The position numbers and the translations under genes were made by a program. 64,000 nt of DNA from assembly GCA_039414355.1 (NCBI GenBank), contig JBCDJN010000010.1, positions 1 to 64,000 on the forward strand, read 5' to 3'. Positions 37,618 through 45,588 of the stretch are shown here, in pieces; the first letter of the stretch is position 1; each line of letters starts with the position of its first letter. Source of the DNA: JBCCQL01 sp039414355 (GTDB lineage Bacteria > Planctomycetota > Planctomycetia > Pirellulales > Lacipirellulaceae). A model generated the notes under the pieces. That model worked only from the letters and a program-made list of their open reading frames with translations. It was not told the DNA's origin and searched no databases.

Positions 37618-38784
37618 CTAGCAGTCGGCTGGACCAGCCGTTTGCATCTGATCTGGCCGCGAATACGCGTCGGTCAGCTTAACCTCCGAGGACGGCGAAC
37701 GGCGTCGCGAGTCTGCCGTCTGCAGCTGGAACTCGCGAGTCACCCTCACCGCCATGTCGAAGACGGTGTTCTTCTCAACGAGCACCTCGACATGGTTGGG
37801 CTGAGACTGCAGGAGGTCTCGCTCGTAGCCGTCGAAGAGCCGCTCAGTTTCCTTGCGAACAGACTGTTTCGCGTCGGCAAAGGCCCGGTACTCCTTGGTC
37901 GGGCGAGTACCGTCGCTGTCGCACGGCCGGACGCAAGATGCCTCGGCGTCGCGGGCCAAGTATCGCAGCAGCACGGCCTGGCCCTTGGGGCCAATGAAGA
38001 TCGCCCGTTGCCGCCCGTGGTGCTCGGTCTTGTGACTGCCGGGGCGGAAGGCCAAAAAGTCGCGGGACCGGTCTAGGTCGCAAGCGCGGAGCGAGCACAC
38101 CTCGCCAGGTCGCATGCCGGTCAGTCGCTGGACGCGGAACATATCGGCCAGCGCCTCAGGCAAGTGCCCCAACATGGCTTCGACCACCGCATCATCGACC
38201 GGCACCGCCGGCTTTGCCTCCCACGCTGGGGTTCGGCCAGCTCGCAAGCCATCAACGTTTGCCAGAGCTTCTGGCACGCCAGCGGGGACTAGCTCGCGAG
38301 ACGCCGCCCACCGGAACGCCCGGCGGATGCGACGCACAGCGCCGTTGATCGTTGAGCGTGCGAGCCCATCGGCAAAAAGTCGGTCTCGCACAGCGGCAAC
38401 GGCGAGCGGGCCGAAGGCGGTCACCGGTGCGTCGCCGAACAACAGCACCGCCACCTCGCAGGCGTTGCTAACCAGCCCAACCTCGCGGTCGGGTTGCCAC
38501 TGTTCTGGTAGTAGCCCGCGGCGTGCTCGGTATAGCGTTCACAGACCTCACGGACTGGGCTTCCGTTCCACCCGGCGGCCCGGCGCTTCGACCGGTTGAC
38601 CCTTGAGCACTTGAGCTACGGCGTCCGCGTAGGCCTCGCGACTCTCGGGCGAACCATGGACGCCGGGGTAGAGAGTTTGCCCGCCCACCTTCACGTAGGC
38701 TTGGCCGCTTGCACGATGGAGGCAGTAAGCGGGCACGCGGGGCGGCTTGGCCCCGTGGCTTGGGGCCTTCTTGCTCTTCGACAC
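37618..38784 (-). pseudogene. Tyrosine site-specific integrase, truncated and frameshifted
   Basis: The N-terminal part from 38784 (AYCLHRASGQAYVKVGGQ, YPGVHGSPESREAYADA) matches planctomycete phage-type integrases. The frame is interrupted at about 38560, where VREVCERYTEHAAGYYQNSG continues in another frame, and is restored at about 38478. It then runs through the core-binding region and the catalytic domain start: RLTGMRPGEVCSLRACDLD (first catalytic Arg) and GSHKTEHHGRQRAIFIG (Lys). The HxxR, His/Trp and Tyr motifs are absent; the last 80-90 residues (for example HVEVLVEKNTVFDMAV) look unrelated. It sits 117 bp from tRNA-Pro, as expected for a tRNA-targeting integrase, but should be inactive. 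Confidence 0.82.
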
Positions 38785-38803
38785 TGGGCGTTGGAGACCT
38801 TCT

Positions 38804-38824
38804 CGGGAGTAGTGACTACTCCCG
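38804..38824. repeat. 21-bp palindrome, right copy
   Basis: Arms CGGGAGTAGT and ACTACTCCCG around a single G. It has the same arms as the perfect palindrome at 19376-19395. It lies just 20 bp upstream of the integrase start and 74 bp from the tRNA repeat, so it could be an operator for the integrase, a recombination accessory site, or a tRNA-distal terminator. Confidence 0.8.
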
Positions 38825-38898
38825 TCTTGGTTCGCAGGCAGCTCCCACGACCATCGTGGGGTCCGGCCAAAGCTCCGACGCCGTAAGCACTTGCAGCT

Positions 38899-38945
38899 AG
38901 TCGGGGCGACACGATTCGAACGTGCGACCTACTGCTCCCAAAGCA
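38899..38945 (-). other. Candidate attachment site (right) within tRNA-Pro
   Basis: The 47-bp copy shared with 19212-19258 spans the anticodon stem-loop to one base past the discriminator of tRNA-Pro plus a short tail. Because the tRNA is intact, the element side would have to have carried this 3' portion, as tRNA-targeting elements normally do. Confidence 0.6.
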
Positions 38946-38974
38946 GTCGCGCTACCAGGCTGCGCCACGCCCCG
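38901..38974 (-). tRNA. tRNA-Pro (anticodon TGG)
   Basis: A 74-nt cloverleaf without encoded CCA. Acceptor CGGGGCG pairs with CGCCCCG; D-stem GCGC/GCGC; anticodon stem ACTGC/GCAGT around TTTGGGA with anticodon TGG; T-arm GCACG-TTCGAAT-CGTGT with one G-T pair; discriminator A. Its 3' part is duplicated at 19212-19258 and an integrase pseudogene follows it, so it appears to have been an integration target. Confidence 0.96.
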
Positions 38975-39083
38975 AAAGGGAAACCAGCGGCCATCTCGAC
39001 CGAGCCTAATGGTGGCTCGCAAGCTAACCGCCGCAGTCGTGACAGTCTAATCCTGGCCGCGGTTCGCGGCAACGCGTGGCCGG

Positions 39084-40100
39084 CTAGCTGGCGGCCCGTT
39101 CGCTGTCGGACGCCGATTGTTCGCCGACGAGCAGCGATCGCAGCCGGTCGAACTCCTCAGCGCTAGCGAAGTGGAGGGTGATCTTTCCCTTGCCTTTGGC
39201 GTTTTGCTGCAGGGCGACCTTCGTGCCGAGGGCCATCTGCAGCTCCTGCTCCAGCGCCGCCAGTTGCTCGCTCCGCGGCTTGCGGCTTGGCTTGCGGCTA
39301 ACGCCATCGTCGCCAACCACGCGCAGCAGCTCGTCGTCGAGCTGGTGAATGTGGTTCTGAACATCTTGCTCGGTGGCGCGAACGCTTAGGCGGTCACGCT
39401 TAATCCGCTCGGCGAAATCGATCTGCTCTTTCTCGTCGCCCAGCGGCAGCAGGGCTCGGGCGTGGCCCTGCGTCAGGTCGCCGGCGGTGAGCATCGCCTT
39501 GACCGCCTCGGGCAATTCAAGCAGTCGGATCAGGTTGGCGATGGTCGAGCGGTCGACATGAATCCGCTTCGCCAGGTCGTCCTGGGTGCACTGGTAGTCT
39601 TCCAGGTACTTTTGGAAGCAGCCCGCCTTCTCGAGCGCGTTGAGGTCCTTGCGCTGAATGTTCTCGACGATGGCCAGCTCGGCCATCTGCTGATCGCTCA
39701 CCTCGCGGAGCTGCACGGGCACCCGATCCCACGCGGCGGCTTGCGCAGCGCGGAGCCGGCGTTCGCCCGCGATCAACTCGTAATGCTGCGAGCCGTCGTC
39801 GCCGGCCGCCTTGCGGACGACCAGTGGCTGCATCATGCCGTGCTCGCGGATCGAGTCCGCCAGGTCGGCGATCTCGCCCTCGTCGAAGTGCTTCCGCGGC
39901 TGGTGCGGGTTGGGCTGGATGACGCCCAGGTCGAGCCACAACTGACCGGAGTCGTCACGGCCGACGTGCGATGGATCGTCGGAGGCGACGGGCGCTTGAC
40001 TGCTTAGCGGCTGGTCGCTGGCAGCCATCGGCGACGATTCGTCGAGCGATCGACCGAGCAGCGCTTCCAATCCTCGTCCCAAACGTCGTTGGCTAGACAC
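39084..40100 (-). CDS. parB: ParB/Spo0J chromosome-partitioning protein
   Basis: 338 residues. It begins with the usual RRLGRGLEALLG leader. The ParB/Srx nuclease-like domain has IQPNPHQPRKHFDEGEI and the CTP-binding GERR motif (LIAGERRLRAAQAA), then AELAIVENIQRKDLNALEKA. The helix-turn-helix is TQDDLAKRIHVDRSTIANLI, and a C-terminal dimerisation domain follows. ParB loads at parS and acts as a CTP-dependent clamp organising the origin region. The GTG start overlaps the 3' end of parA by 8 bp. Three matching parS sites lie 1.8-1.9 kb away. Confidence 0.97.
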   Translation of the reverse strand: MSSQRRLGRGLEALLGRSLDESSPMAASDQPLSSQAPVASDDPSHVGRDDSGQLWLDLGVIQPNPHQPRKHFDEGEIADLADSIREHGMMQPLVVRKAAGDDGSQHYELIAGERRLRAAQAAAWDRVPVQLREVSDQQMAELAIVENIQRKDLNALEKAGCFQKYLEDYQCTQDDLAKRIHVDRSTIANLIRLLELPEAVKAMLTAGDLTQGHARALLPLGDEKEQIDFAERIKRDRLSVRATEQDVQNHIHQLDDELLRVVGDDGVSRKPSRKPRSEQLAALEQELQMALGTKVALQQNAKGKGKITLHFASAEEFDRLRSLLVGEQSASDSERAAS

Positions 40101-40839
40101 GGCCTAACACCTCCTGGCACAGCTCGATGTACGCCCGGGCTCCGCGGGAGCGGGGCGCGTAGTCCAATACGGGTTGGCCGTAGCTTGGGGCTTCGGCCAG
40201 CGCCACGTCACGCGGCGCCACGGTGCGGAAGACCAACTCGCCAAAGAAATCTCGCACCTCGCGATCCACCTCGCCCGTTAGTTCAAGCGAAGGGTCATAC
40301 TTGGTGAGCAGGATTCCGCCGAACTGTAATCGGCTGGCGGGGCGTTGCATCACGCGTTTGATCAGTTCAATCATTTGAGTCAGCCCCTCCATTGCAAAGT
40401 ACTCACATTCCAGGGGCATCAGAACTTCATCTGCGGTAGCCAGGGCGGTTTGGGTAAGGCCGCCGAGCGAGGGCGGGCAGTCCACCAGCACCATGTCGTA
40501 TGCCGCTAGGCTAGCGTGCAGGTGCTCGGCGACGCGGCGGGCTTGGCTGTCGCCCGCGGTGGCCAGGGCATCGACGTCGTGAAAACTGCGGCTGCCGGGC
40601 AGCAGTTCCAAGCCCGGAACGGAGGTACACGTCACGGCTTCGGCGAGTGGCGTTCGCTCAATCAACGGGTGCCGCGGCGAGGGCTCGCCGCCCACGGCGC
40701 TGGTGGCGTTGCACTGCGGGTCAAGGTCGGCGAGCAGCGTCTTGCGCCCGGCGTACGCGCAGCACGCGGCGAGGTTAACCGCTGTGGTGGTCTTGCCGAC
40801 GCCCCCTTTCTGATTGGCGACGCAGATGACGCGGGACAT
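40093..40839 (-). CDS. parA: ParA/Soj chromosome-partitioning ATPase
   Basis: 248 residues. The deviant Walker A motif KGGVGKTTTAVNLA is at residues 11-24, a DLDPQCNATSA signature follows, and VLVDCPPSLGGLTQTAL is Walker B/switch II. Later PLECEYFAMEGLTQMIELI and GILLTKYD are typical of Soj-type proteins. It forms ATP-dependent dimers on DNA and moves ParB-parS complexes. The operon order is parA-parB, as in most bacterial chromosomes. Confidence 0.97.
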   Translation of the reverse strand: MSRVICVANQKGGVGKTTTAVNLAACCAYAGRKTLLADLDPQCNATSAVGGEPSPRHPLIERTPLAEAVTCTSVPGLELLPGSRSFHDVDALATAGDSQARRVAEHLHASLAAYDMVLVDCPPSLGGLTQTALATADEVLMPLECEYFAMEGLTQMIELIKRVMQRPASRLQFGGILLTKYDPSLELTGEVDREVRDFFGELVFRTVAPRDVALAEAPSYGQPVLDYAPRSRGARAYIELCQEVLGRV

Positions 40840-40983
40840 TTGGACGTGGCGAGTGCGAGTGGCGGGTGTCGATTCCGCTGCGCTCTTGCGCGGGACGGGA
40901 GCGGAGAATAGAAGCCGGCGCCGCTCGCCGCATCCCCAATCCCGGCGCCAGCACCGGGGGGAGCGGGGCGGTAGAATCTGGGT

Positions 40984-41919
40984 ATGAGCGACTCAAAGCC
41001 GCCGCTGATGAAGGCTCACACCCAGAGCATGTCGCCACGACGACCGCGGCGAAGTCTGGCGGAAGTGCGTTCCGATTACTGGCACCCCTGCGACCCCGAT
41101 CAGGTCTCGTGGCCGCATGTGGGGCTCGGCGCGGCGTTGGGGGCGTTTTGCCTGCCATGGGTTGGAGTGGTTATCGCCATCGTCGTGTGTCTCGTCACGG
41201 ATCCAATCGCGATCGGCGAGGTGCTCGGTTACGGGTTCTTCGGTTCTCTCATCGGTGGCGCGATGCTCTGCTGCTACGTCGGGTTCGTCGCGTTGCCGGT
41301 ACTCCCGGTCGTTTACTTGGCCGCGATGCTGATCCGATTGCGGGTCCGCGAAACGCCCATGGCTTGCTTTACGGGCGGGCTGCTGGCCCTGGTCTCCAGC
41401 CTGCCTCTGTGGGTAACGGCGCCCGACCCCGCGTTGATTCCGTTGACGATCGGTCTGGCGGTGGCGACGCTCGCCGGTCAGGTCGGCAGCGGCTACGCGG
41501 CGATGCTCTACGAGTTGAGCGCCTCCGGCGTTTGGGAACGAAAGCGGCAGGGCAACCGCGAGGAAGCCACGAGCCGCTTCACCCTCCGGCAGATCATGGG
41601 CGTAATGGTGGTCGCGAGCGTTCTGCTGGCGGTCTTGCGGGCTTGCGACCTGCTCACCACGCGGGTCGGCGCCTTGCTTGCCGGCTGGGCCACGGTGCAG
41701 CTTGGCACACTGCAGGTGGCGGTGGCGATTGTCGACGCGCGATGGATGCGTCTCGCGAAACGGCCGCCGCTTTGGAGGGCGAGGCAGAAACGAACCGACT
41801 CAGGCGCCCCCAGCCAACACTGGGATCAACGCACACTAACCGGATGGGAATCGAGGGCGACCGACGAGGAAGCGCCCGCCTCCTCACCTGGCGGCCGAAC
41901 TCCTGACCGTTCCACGTGA
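40984..41919 (+). CDS. Multipass membrane protein of unknown function
   Basis: 311 residues. Basic N-terminus (SPRRPRRSLAEVRSDYW), then about six hydrophobic segments: GAALGAFCLPWVGVVIAIVV, VLGYGFFGSLIGGAMLCCYV, FVALPVLPVVYLAAMLI, GGLLALVSSLPLWV, and LIPLTIGLAVATLAGQ, plus a later pair around VMVVASVLLAVL. The RFTLRQIMGVMVVASVLLAV segment resembles a motif seen in many planctomycete membrane proteins. The C-terminal 60 residues are polar. Its TGA stop lies inside the first parS site. No function can be assigned. Confidence 0.8.
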   Translation: MSDSKPPLMKAHTQSMSPRRPRRSLAEVRSDYWHPCDPDQVSWPHVGLGAALGAFCLPWVGVVIAIVVCLVTDPIAIGEVLGYGFFGSLIGGAMLCCYVGFVALPVLPVVYLAAMLIRLRVRETPMACFTGGLLALVSSLPLWVTAPDPALIPLTIGLAVATLAGQVGSGYAAMLYELSASGVWERKRQGNREEATSRFTLRQIMGVMVVASVLLAVLRACDLLTTRVGALLAGWATVQLGTLQVAVAIVDARWMRLAKRPPLWRARQKRTDSGAPSQHWDQRTLTGWESRATDEEAPASSPGGRTPDRST

Positions 41920-41922
41920 AAC
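41909..41922. promoter_or_regulatory. parS: parS site 1
   Basis: GTTCCACGTGAAAC, matching the core of the bacterial parS consensus bound by ParB. The TGA stop of the upstream membrane-protein gene (41917-41919) is embedded in this palindrome. Confidence 0.93.
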
Positions 41923-41949
41923 AGCCACCCCATTCTTCGCCAACCCCGC

Positions 41950-41963
41950 GTTCCACGTGAAAC
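41950..41963. promoter_or_regulatory. parS: parS site 2
   Basis: Second identical GTTCCACGTGAAAC, 41 bp from site 1. Confidence 0.93.
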
Positions 41964-42008
41964 CCGCTCGCCGCGAATCCTTCTCATTTGACGTCGGCCC
42001 CGATAACC

Positions 42009-42022
42009 GTTCCACGTGAAAC
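42009..42022. promoter_or_regulatory. parS: parS site 3
   Basis: Third identical GTTCCACGTGAAAC, 59 bp from site 2. Clustered parS sites next to parAB usually mark origin-proximal DNA. Confidence 0.93.
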
Positions 42023-42261
42023 CGTGCGATTGGGCGAGGCTAAGCCACGGGCTGACACGCCGGGGAAGCGTCGGCGTCGAGCGATTCTCTGGGGACTTGC
42101 CGGGTGTGTGCTGAGGGTCACGCGGCCGCTGCGGGAAGAGCGGGCGACCGATCCGGCGTGGTTTGCGTCCCCTCGCGGGCGGGACTAGACTGGCGTTGTG
42201 TGGGGGAAACCCGTCGCGGCGGCAGCGGTCTGCAGTCAAGGACTCCTAGAGACGCGGAAAC

Positions 42262-43200
42262 GTGAGCGTATACGCAGGCCCCACGAGAGCCGACCTGGAG
42301 CAGTTGCGAAGGCGGCCGATTGTGGTCTGCTCGCACCCTCGGTCAGGGACGCACCTGACCATCGACCTTCTCCGACGCCACTTCCGCGACTGCTCACACT
42401 GGAAGCTACCGGGCGAGGACATGACGCTCCTCAGCCCGGATCTGGACGCCACCACAAGGGTTGGAACGCCGCGTGCGGTGAAGCGGTTTCTTACGTCGCT
42501 CGCCCGGGCAAAGCGGCCCATCGTCAAGACGCACCGGCTCGTCTCCGACTTCTTCGGGCCGTTTGACGCCGACGCCGAGCCGATGCCGGACCTGGCATTG
42601 TGGCTGCGTGAGAACGCCGACTTCTGCTACGCCGCCCGAGACGGCCGAGAGGTCATGGCGTCGTACCACCTGTACCGGCGGAGCTTCGACGATCAGGCGA
42701 ATTGCCCCATCGGCGATTTCCTACGCCAAGACTCGGGTGACGGGCGGAGCCGCGTAGCGTACTGGCGGCATCATGTGGACGATGGGCTGCAGTCCGAGCA
42801 GGCGTTGGCTTTGCTGTTTCACGAAACGGTGAAGGACACTCAGGCACAGCTAGAGGCGCTCGGGGAGCATCTGAAGATGGCCCCCGTGCTAAAGCAGCCG
42901 CTCCTGCCAAGGCCCATCCGAACGGGCACCGACTACCGCGTTGCCCGGCTCATGGGATTCCGGCCCCCGAGCACGGCTCGCCCCGGTCGCTCGGGCCGGC
43001 CCAAGAAGTGGTGGGACTTGTTCTCGCCCGAAGACCGCGAGTTCTTCGCGGCCGAGAGCGGCGACACGCTCGTCCGTCTCGGTGTCGAGACTTCACCCGA
43101 TTGGGCGGTGTCTCCGTCTCAACTGAGTTCGCCCAAGGCCGACTCAGCCGAACCCGATGCCTCGCCGGGCATCGCGCAGGCCGAACAGCCAACGACCTGA
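42262..43200 (+). CDS. Sulfotransferase-domain protein
   Basis: 312 residues, probable cytosolic PAPS-dependent sulfotransferase. The 5'-phosphosulfate loop is VVCSHPRSGTHLTIDLL near residue 22. The central VKTHRLVSDFF and FCYAARDGREVMASYHLY correspond to conserved sulfotransferase strands, with YWRHHVDDGL and LFHETVKDTQAQLEALGEHL following. WWDLFSPEDREFFAAESG near the end fits the C-terminal helix. The acceptor cannot be predicted; cell-envelope sugars or proteins are possible. Starts with GTG; the preceding 240 bp hold no gene. It is followed by a strong hairpin. Confidence 0.88.
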   Translation: MSVYAGPTRADLEQLRRRPIVVCSHPRSGTHLTIDLLRRHFRDCSHWKLPGEDMTLLSPDLDATTRVGTPRAVKRFLTSLARAKRPIVKTHRLVSDFFGPFDADAEPMPDLALWLRENADFCYAARDGREVMASYHLYRRSFDDQANCPIGDFLRQDSGDGRSRVAYWRHHVDDGLQSEQALALLFHETVKDTQAQLEALGEHLKMAPVLKQPLLPRPIRTGTDYRVARLMGFRPPSTARPGRSGRPKKWWDLFSPEDREFFAAESGDTLVRLGVETSPDWAVSPSQLSSPKADSAEPDASPGIAQAEQPTT

Positions 43201-43262
43201 ACGCCAATCAAGCTCTGTCTGGAGCGAGGCGTGGGCTTCACGTGACCGCGAGTTGATAAGCC

Positions 43263-43309
43263 AAACGCAGCGAGGCCGCCGGCAGTCCCCAGCGGCCTCG
43301 TTTGCGTTT
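43263..43309. terminator. Bidirectional terminator hairpin
   Basis: Long inverted repeat between the convergent sulfotransferase and ahcY genes: AAACGCA-GCGAGGCCGC pairs with GCGGCCTCG-TTTGCGTTT around a 12-base loop. It has an A-rich left arm and T-rich right arm, so it can terminate transcription from both sides. Confidence 0.85.
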
Positions 43310-43356
43310 AGCGAAACAGCAGCCCCGACGTCGTTCGACATCAGAGCCGCCGCTGA

Positions 43357-44736
43357 TCAGTAGCGGTAGTGGTCCGGCTTGTAGGGACCTTCAACCGGCA
43401 CGCCGATGTAGTCGGCCTGCTCCTGACTCAGCTCGGTGAGCTTGACGCCGAGCTTATCGAGGTGCAGCCGGGCGACCTCTTCGTCCAGCTTCTTCGGCAG
43501 CATGTAGACCTTCACCTCGTACTCGCGGTCGGCTTCGGGCTTGCTGCCGTCGGACCACAGCTCCATTTGGGCGAGCGTCTGGTTGGTGAACGACGTGCTC
43601 ATCACAAAGCTCGGGTGGCCGGTGGCACAGCCCAGGTTCACGAGCCGGCCCTTGGCCAGCACGATGATCGAGCGGCCCGAGTCCTTGAACGTGTACTTGT
43701 CGACGGCGCCTTCCTTCTCGCCCTTGATCTCGTCCTTGGTAACCTTGCCGGCGTCGACCTGCGACTCGAGCCAGGCGACATCGATCTCGGTATCGAAGTG
43801 GCCGATGTTGCACAGGATCGCGTCCTCGGGCATGTGCACCATGTGCTCGCCCAGGACGATATCCTTGTTGCCCGTGGTGGTCACGAAGAGGTTGCCCTCC
43901 TTGCAAGCCGCTTCCATGGTCGTCACTTCGAAGCCCTCCATCGCCGCCTGCAGGGCGTTGATGGGGTCGATTTCCGTGACGATCACCCGGCAGCCGTACC
44001 GCTGGAGGCTGTGGGCACAGCCCTTGCCGACGTCGCCGTAGCCGCAAACCACCGCAACCTTACCGGCTAGCATCACGTCCGTGGCACGCTTCACGCCGTC
44101 TGCCAGGGACTCGCGGCAGCCGTAGAGGTTGTCGAACTTGCTCTTCGTGGCCGAGTCGTTGACGTTGATGGCGGGCACGCCCAGCCGGCCTTCACGGTTG
44201 AGCACTTCCAGCCGGTGGATGCCGGCGGTGGTCTCTTCCGAAAGGCCCTTGATTTCCGAGAGCAGCTCCGGGAAGCGATCGTGGATCATGGCGGTCAGGT
44301 CGCCGCCGTCGTCCAGGATCATGTTGAGCGGCTGGCCCGACGGGAACGCGGTAATCGTCTGCTCGATGCACCAATCGAACTCTTCCTCGGTTTCGCCTTT
44401 CCAGGCGAAGACGGGGATGCCGGCCTTGGCGATGGCACACGCCGCGTGGTCCTGGGTGCTGAAGATGTTGCAGCTGCTCCAGGTGACCTCGGCGCCCAGT
44501 TCGGCGAGCGTTTCAATGAGCACCGCCGTCTGGATGGTCATGTGCAGGCAGCCGGCGATCCGGGCTCCGGCGAGCGGCTTGCTCTGGCCGTACTTCTCGC
44601 GGAGCGCCATGAGGCCGGGCATCTCGTTCTCAGCCAGCGCGATCTCTTTGCGGCCGAACTCGGCGAGACGCTCGAACTCCTCCGGCGTGCAATCCAATAC
44701 CTTGTACGGAAGCTTTTCGGTCTCGACCTGGGCCAC
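43357..44736 (-). CDS. ahcY: Adenosylhomocysteinase
   Basis: 459 residues. Reversibly hydrolyses S-adenosylhomocysteine to adenosine and homocysteine in the activated methyl cycle; cytosolic, NAD-dependent. Seen: the substrate-domain LAGARIAGCLHMTIQTAVLI, WSSCNIFSTQDHAACAIA, DDGGDLTAMIHDRFPELL, the VNDSATKSKFDN region, the NAD-binding VVCGYGDVGKGCAHSLQ, and the C-terminal tail EGPYKPDHYRY carrying the conserved Lys-Tyr reaching the partner's NAD site. GTG start with AAGGAG upstream. No SAH riboswitch was recognised in the leader. Confidence 0.98.
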   Translation of the reverse strand: MAQVETEKLPYKVLDCTPEEFERLAEFGRKEIALAENEMPGLMALREKYGQSKPLAGARIAGCLHMTIQTAVLIETLAELGAEVTWSSCNIFSTQDHAACAIAKAGIPVFAWKGETEEEFDWCIEQTITAFPSGQPLNMILDDGGDLTAMIHDRFPELLSEIKGLSEETTAGIHRLEVLNREGRLGVPAINVNDSATKSKFDNLYGCRESLADGVKRATDVMLAGKVAVVCGYGDVGKGCAHSLQRYGCRVIVTEIDPINALQAAMEGFEVTTMEAACKEGNLFVTTTGNKDIVLGEHMVHMPEDAILCNIGHFDTEIDVAWLESQVDAGKVTKDEIKGEKEGAVDKYTFKDSGRSIIVLAKGRLVNLGCATGHPSFVMSTSFTNQTLAQMELWSDGSKPEADREYEVKVYMLPKKLDEEVARLHLDKLGVKLTELSQEQADYIGVPVEGPYKPDHYRY

Positions 44737-44907
44737 GGGGGACTACTCCTTGAGAGGCGGGCGGGTGGGAGCGGAAGAGGAAACCGTGCCGCTCCAATCG
44801 GGAAGGTAGCCCACTATAGCTAAAGCCGTGCCGACGCGACAACCATCTCGGAATGGGCAATTCCCCGCTTTCTTCAAGTCGGAGAGTCGGCGTCGGCCGG
44901 GATCGGC

Positions 44908-45567
44908 TTACCCGATTCGGTCGAGGGCCGTCAGCGCATTGCGGATGAACGCTTCGGTCTTTACGGCGTCCTTGATGCCGGGACTGGATTCGACCCCGCT
45001 GGCCACGTCCACGCCATGCGGCTGCACGACGCCGATTGCCTCGGCCACATTCTCGGGCTTGAGGCCGCCAGCCAGGATCAGCGGGCAGTCGATCACGGGG
45101 CCATGACCCTGAATGGCTTGCCATTCGAAGGTGTGACCGGTCCCGCCGTAGCCTTCGGCCGCCGGAGCGTCGACAAGCAAAGCCGCGACATTGTCTGCGG
45201 CGTCGCGGCACGCGGTGAGGTCGCCGGCGAGCTCGGCCAGTCCGCCCGGGCCAAGGCGGCGTGCGCGGACAAGCGGCGTGGCGCCGAACTCGGCTAACGT
45301 CGCGGCCGGCTCGTCGCCATGGAGCTGGATGGCGTCGAGCCCAACACTCTCGGCGATCTCAAGCACACGGCGTGGCGATTCGTTGACGAAGACGCCAACG
45401 CAGGTCACCCGCCCTCGAACCGCGTTTACAATCGGCGACGCTTCGCTCGCCGGCACAAAGCGTTTGCTCTTGGCGTAGAAGTTCAGCCCAATCGCATCGG
45501 CGCCGCTGTCGGCGGCTAGCACGGCGTCGGTGGGTCTGGTGACACCGCAGATCTTGACTCGGAACAC
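44908..45567 (-). CDS. trpF: Phosphoribosylanthranilate isomerase
   Basis: About 219 residues, TIM-barrel enzyme converting N-(5-phosphoribosyl)anthranilate to CdRP in tryptophan synthesis. The N-terminal FRVKICGVTRPTDAVLAADS carries the catalytic Cys motif KICG; GADAIGLNFYAKSKRFV, VGVFVNESPRRVLEIAES, LDAIQLHGDEP and the phosphate-binding LILAGGLKPENVAEAI and GVDVASGVESSPGIKD all fit TrpF. The GTG at 45567 is chosen because KICG normally lies within the first ten residues; longer starts up to 45648 overlap the divergent gene. No other trp gene is near. Confidence 0.95.
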   Translation of the reverse strand: MFRVKICGVTRPTDAVLAADSGADAIGLNFYAKSKRFVPASEASPIVNAVRGRVTCVGVFVNESPRRVLEIAESVGLDAIQLHGDEPAATLAEFGATPLVRARRLGPGGLAELAGDLTACRDAADNVAALLVDAPAAEGYGGTGHTFEWQAIQGHGPVIDCPLILAGGLKPENVAEAIGVVQPHGVDVASGVESSPGIKDAVKTEAFIRNALTALDRIG

Positions 45568-45588
45568 GGCCGGCTGCTTTGGGAACAG

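Larger units (their letters stand above)
19212..38945. mobile_element. Candidate integrated island between tRNA-Pro direct repeats
   Basis: A 47-bp sequence covering the anticodon stem-loop to the 3' end of tRNA-Pro occurs at 19212-19258 and again inside the intact tRNA gene at 38899-38945, same orientation, one mismatch. A tyrosine integrase (pseudogene) sits just inside the right end, transcribed away from the tRNA. A 20-bp palindrome occurs 117 bp inside the left repeat and a near-identical one 74 bp inside the right repeat. This is the classical arrangement for integration into a tRNA anticodon loop. Against a simple mobile element: the 19.7 kb include ribosomal protein S4 and flavodoxin genes, and the rest looks like ordinary planctomycete chromosome. 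Two overlapping or successive events, or capture of chromosomal DNA, are alternatives. Confidence 0.45.

Noticed and set aside
41920..42261. Replication origin with DnaA boxes near parS
   Set aside because: parS sites suggest origin proximity, but no cluster of TTATCCACA-like boxes or AT-rich unwinding region was seen in the window.
44737..44830. Possible SAH riboswitch before ahcY
   Set aside because: Short leader with a normal AAGGAG site; none of the conserved SAH-riboswitch core strings were found.
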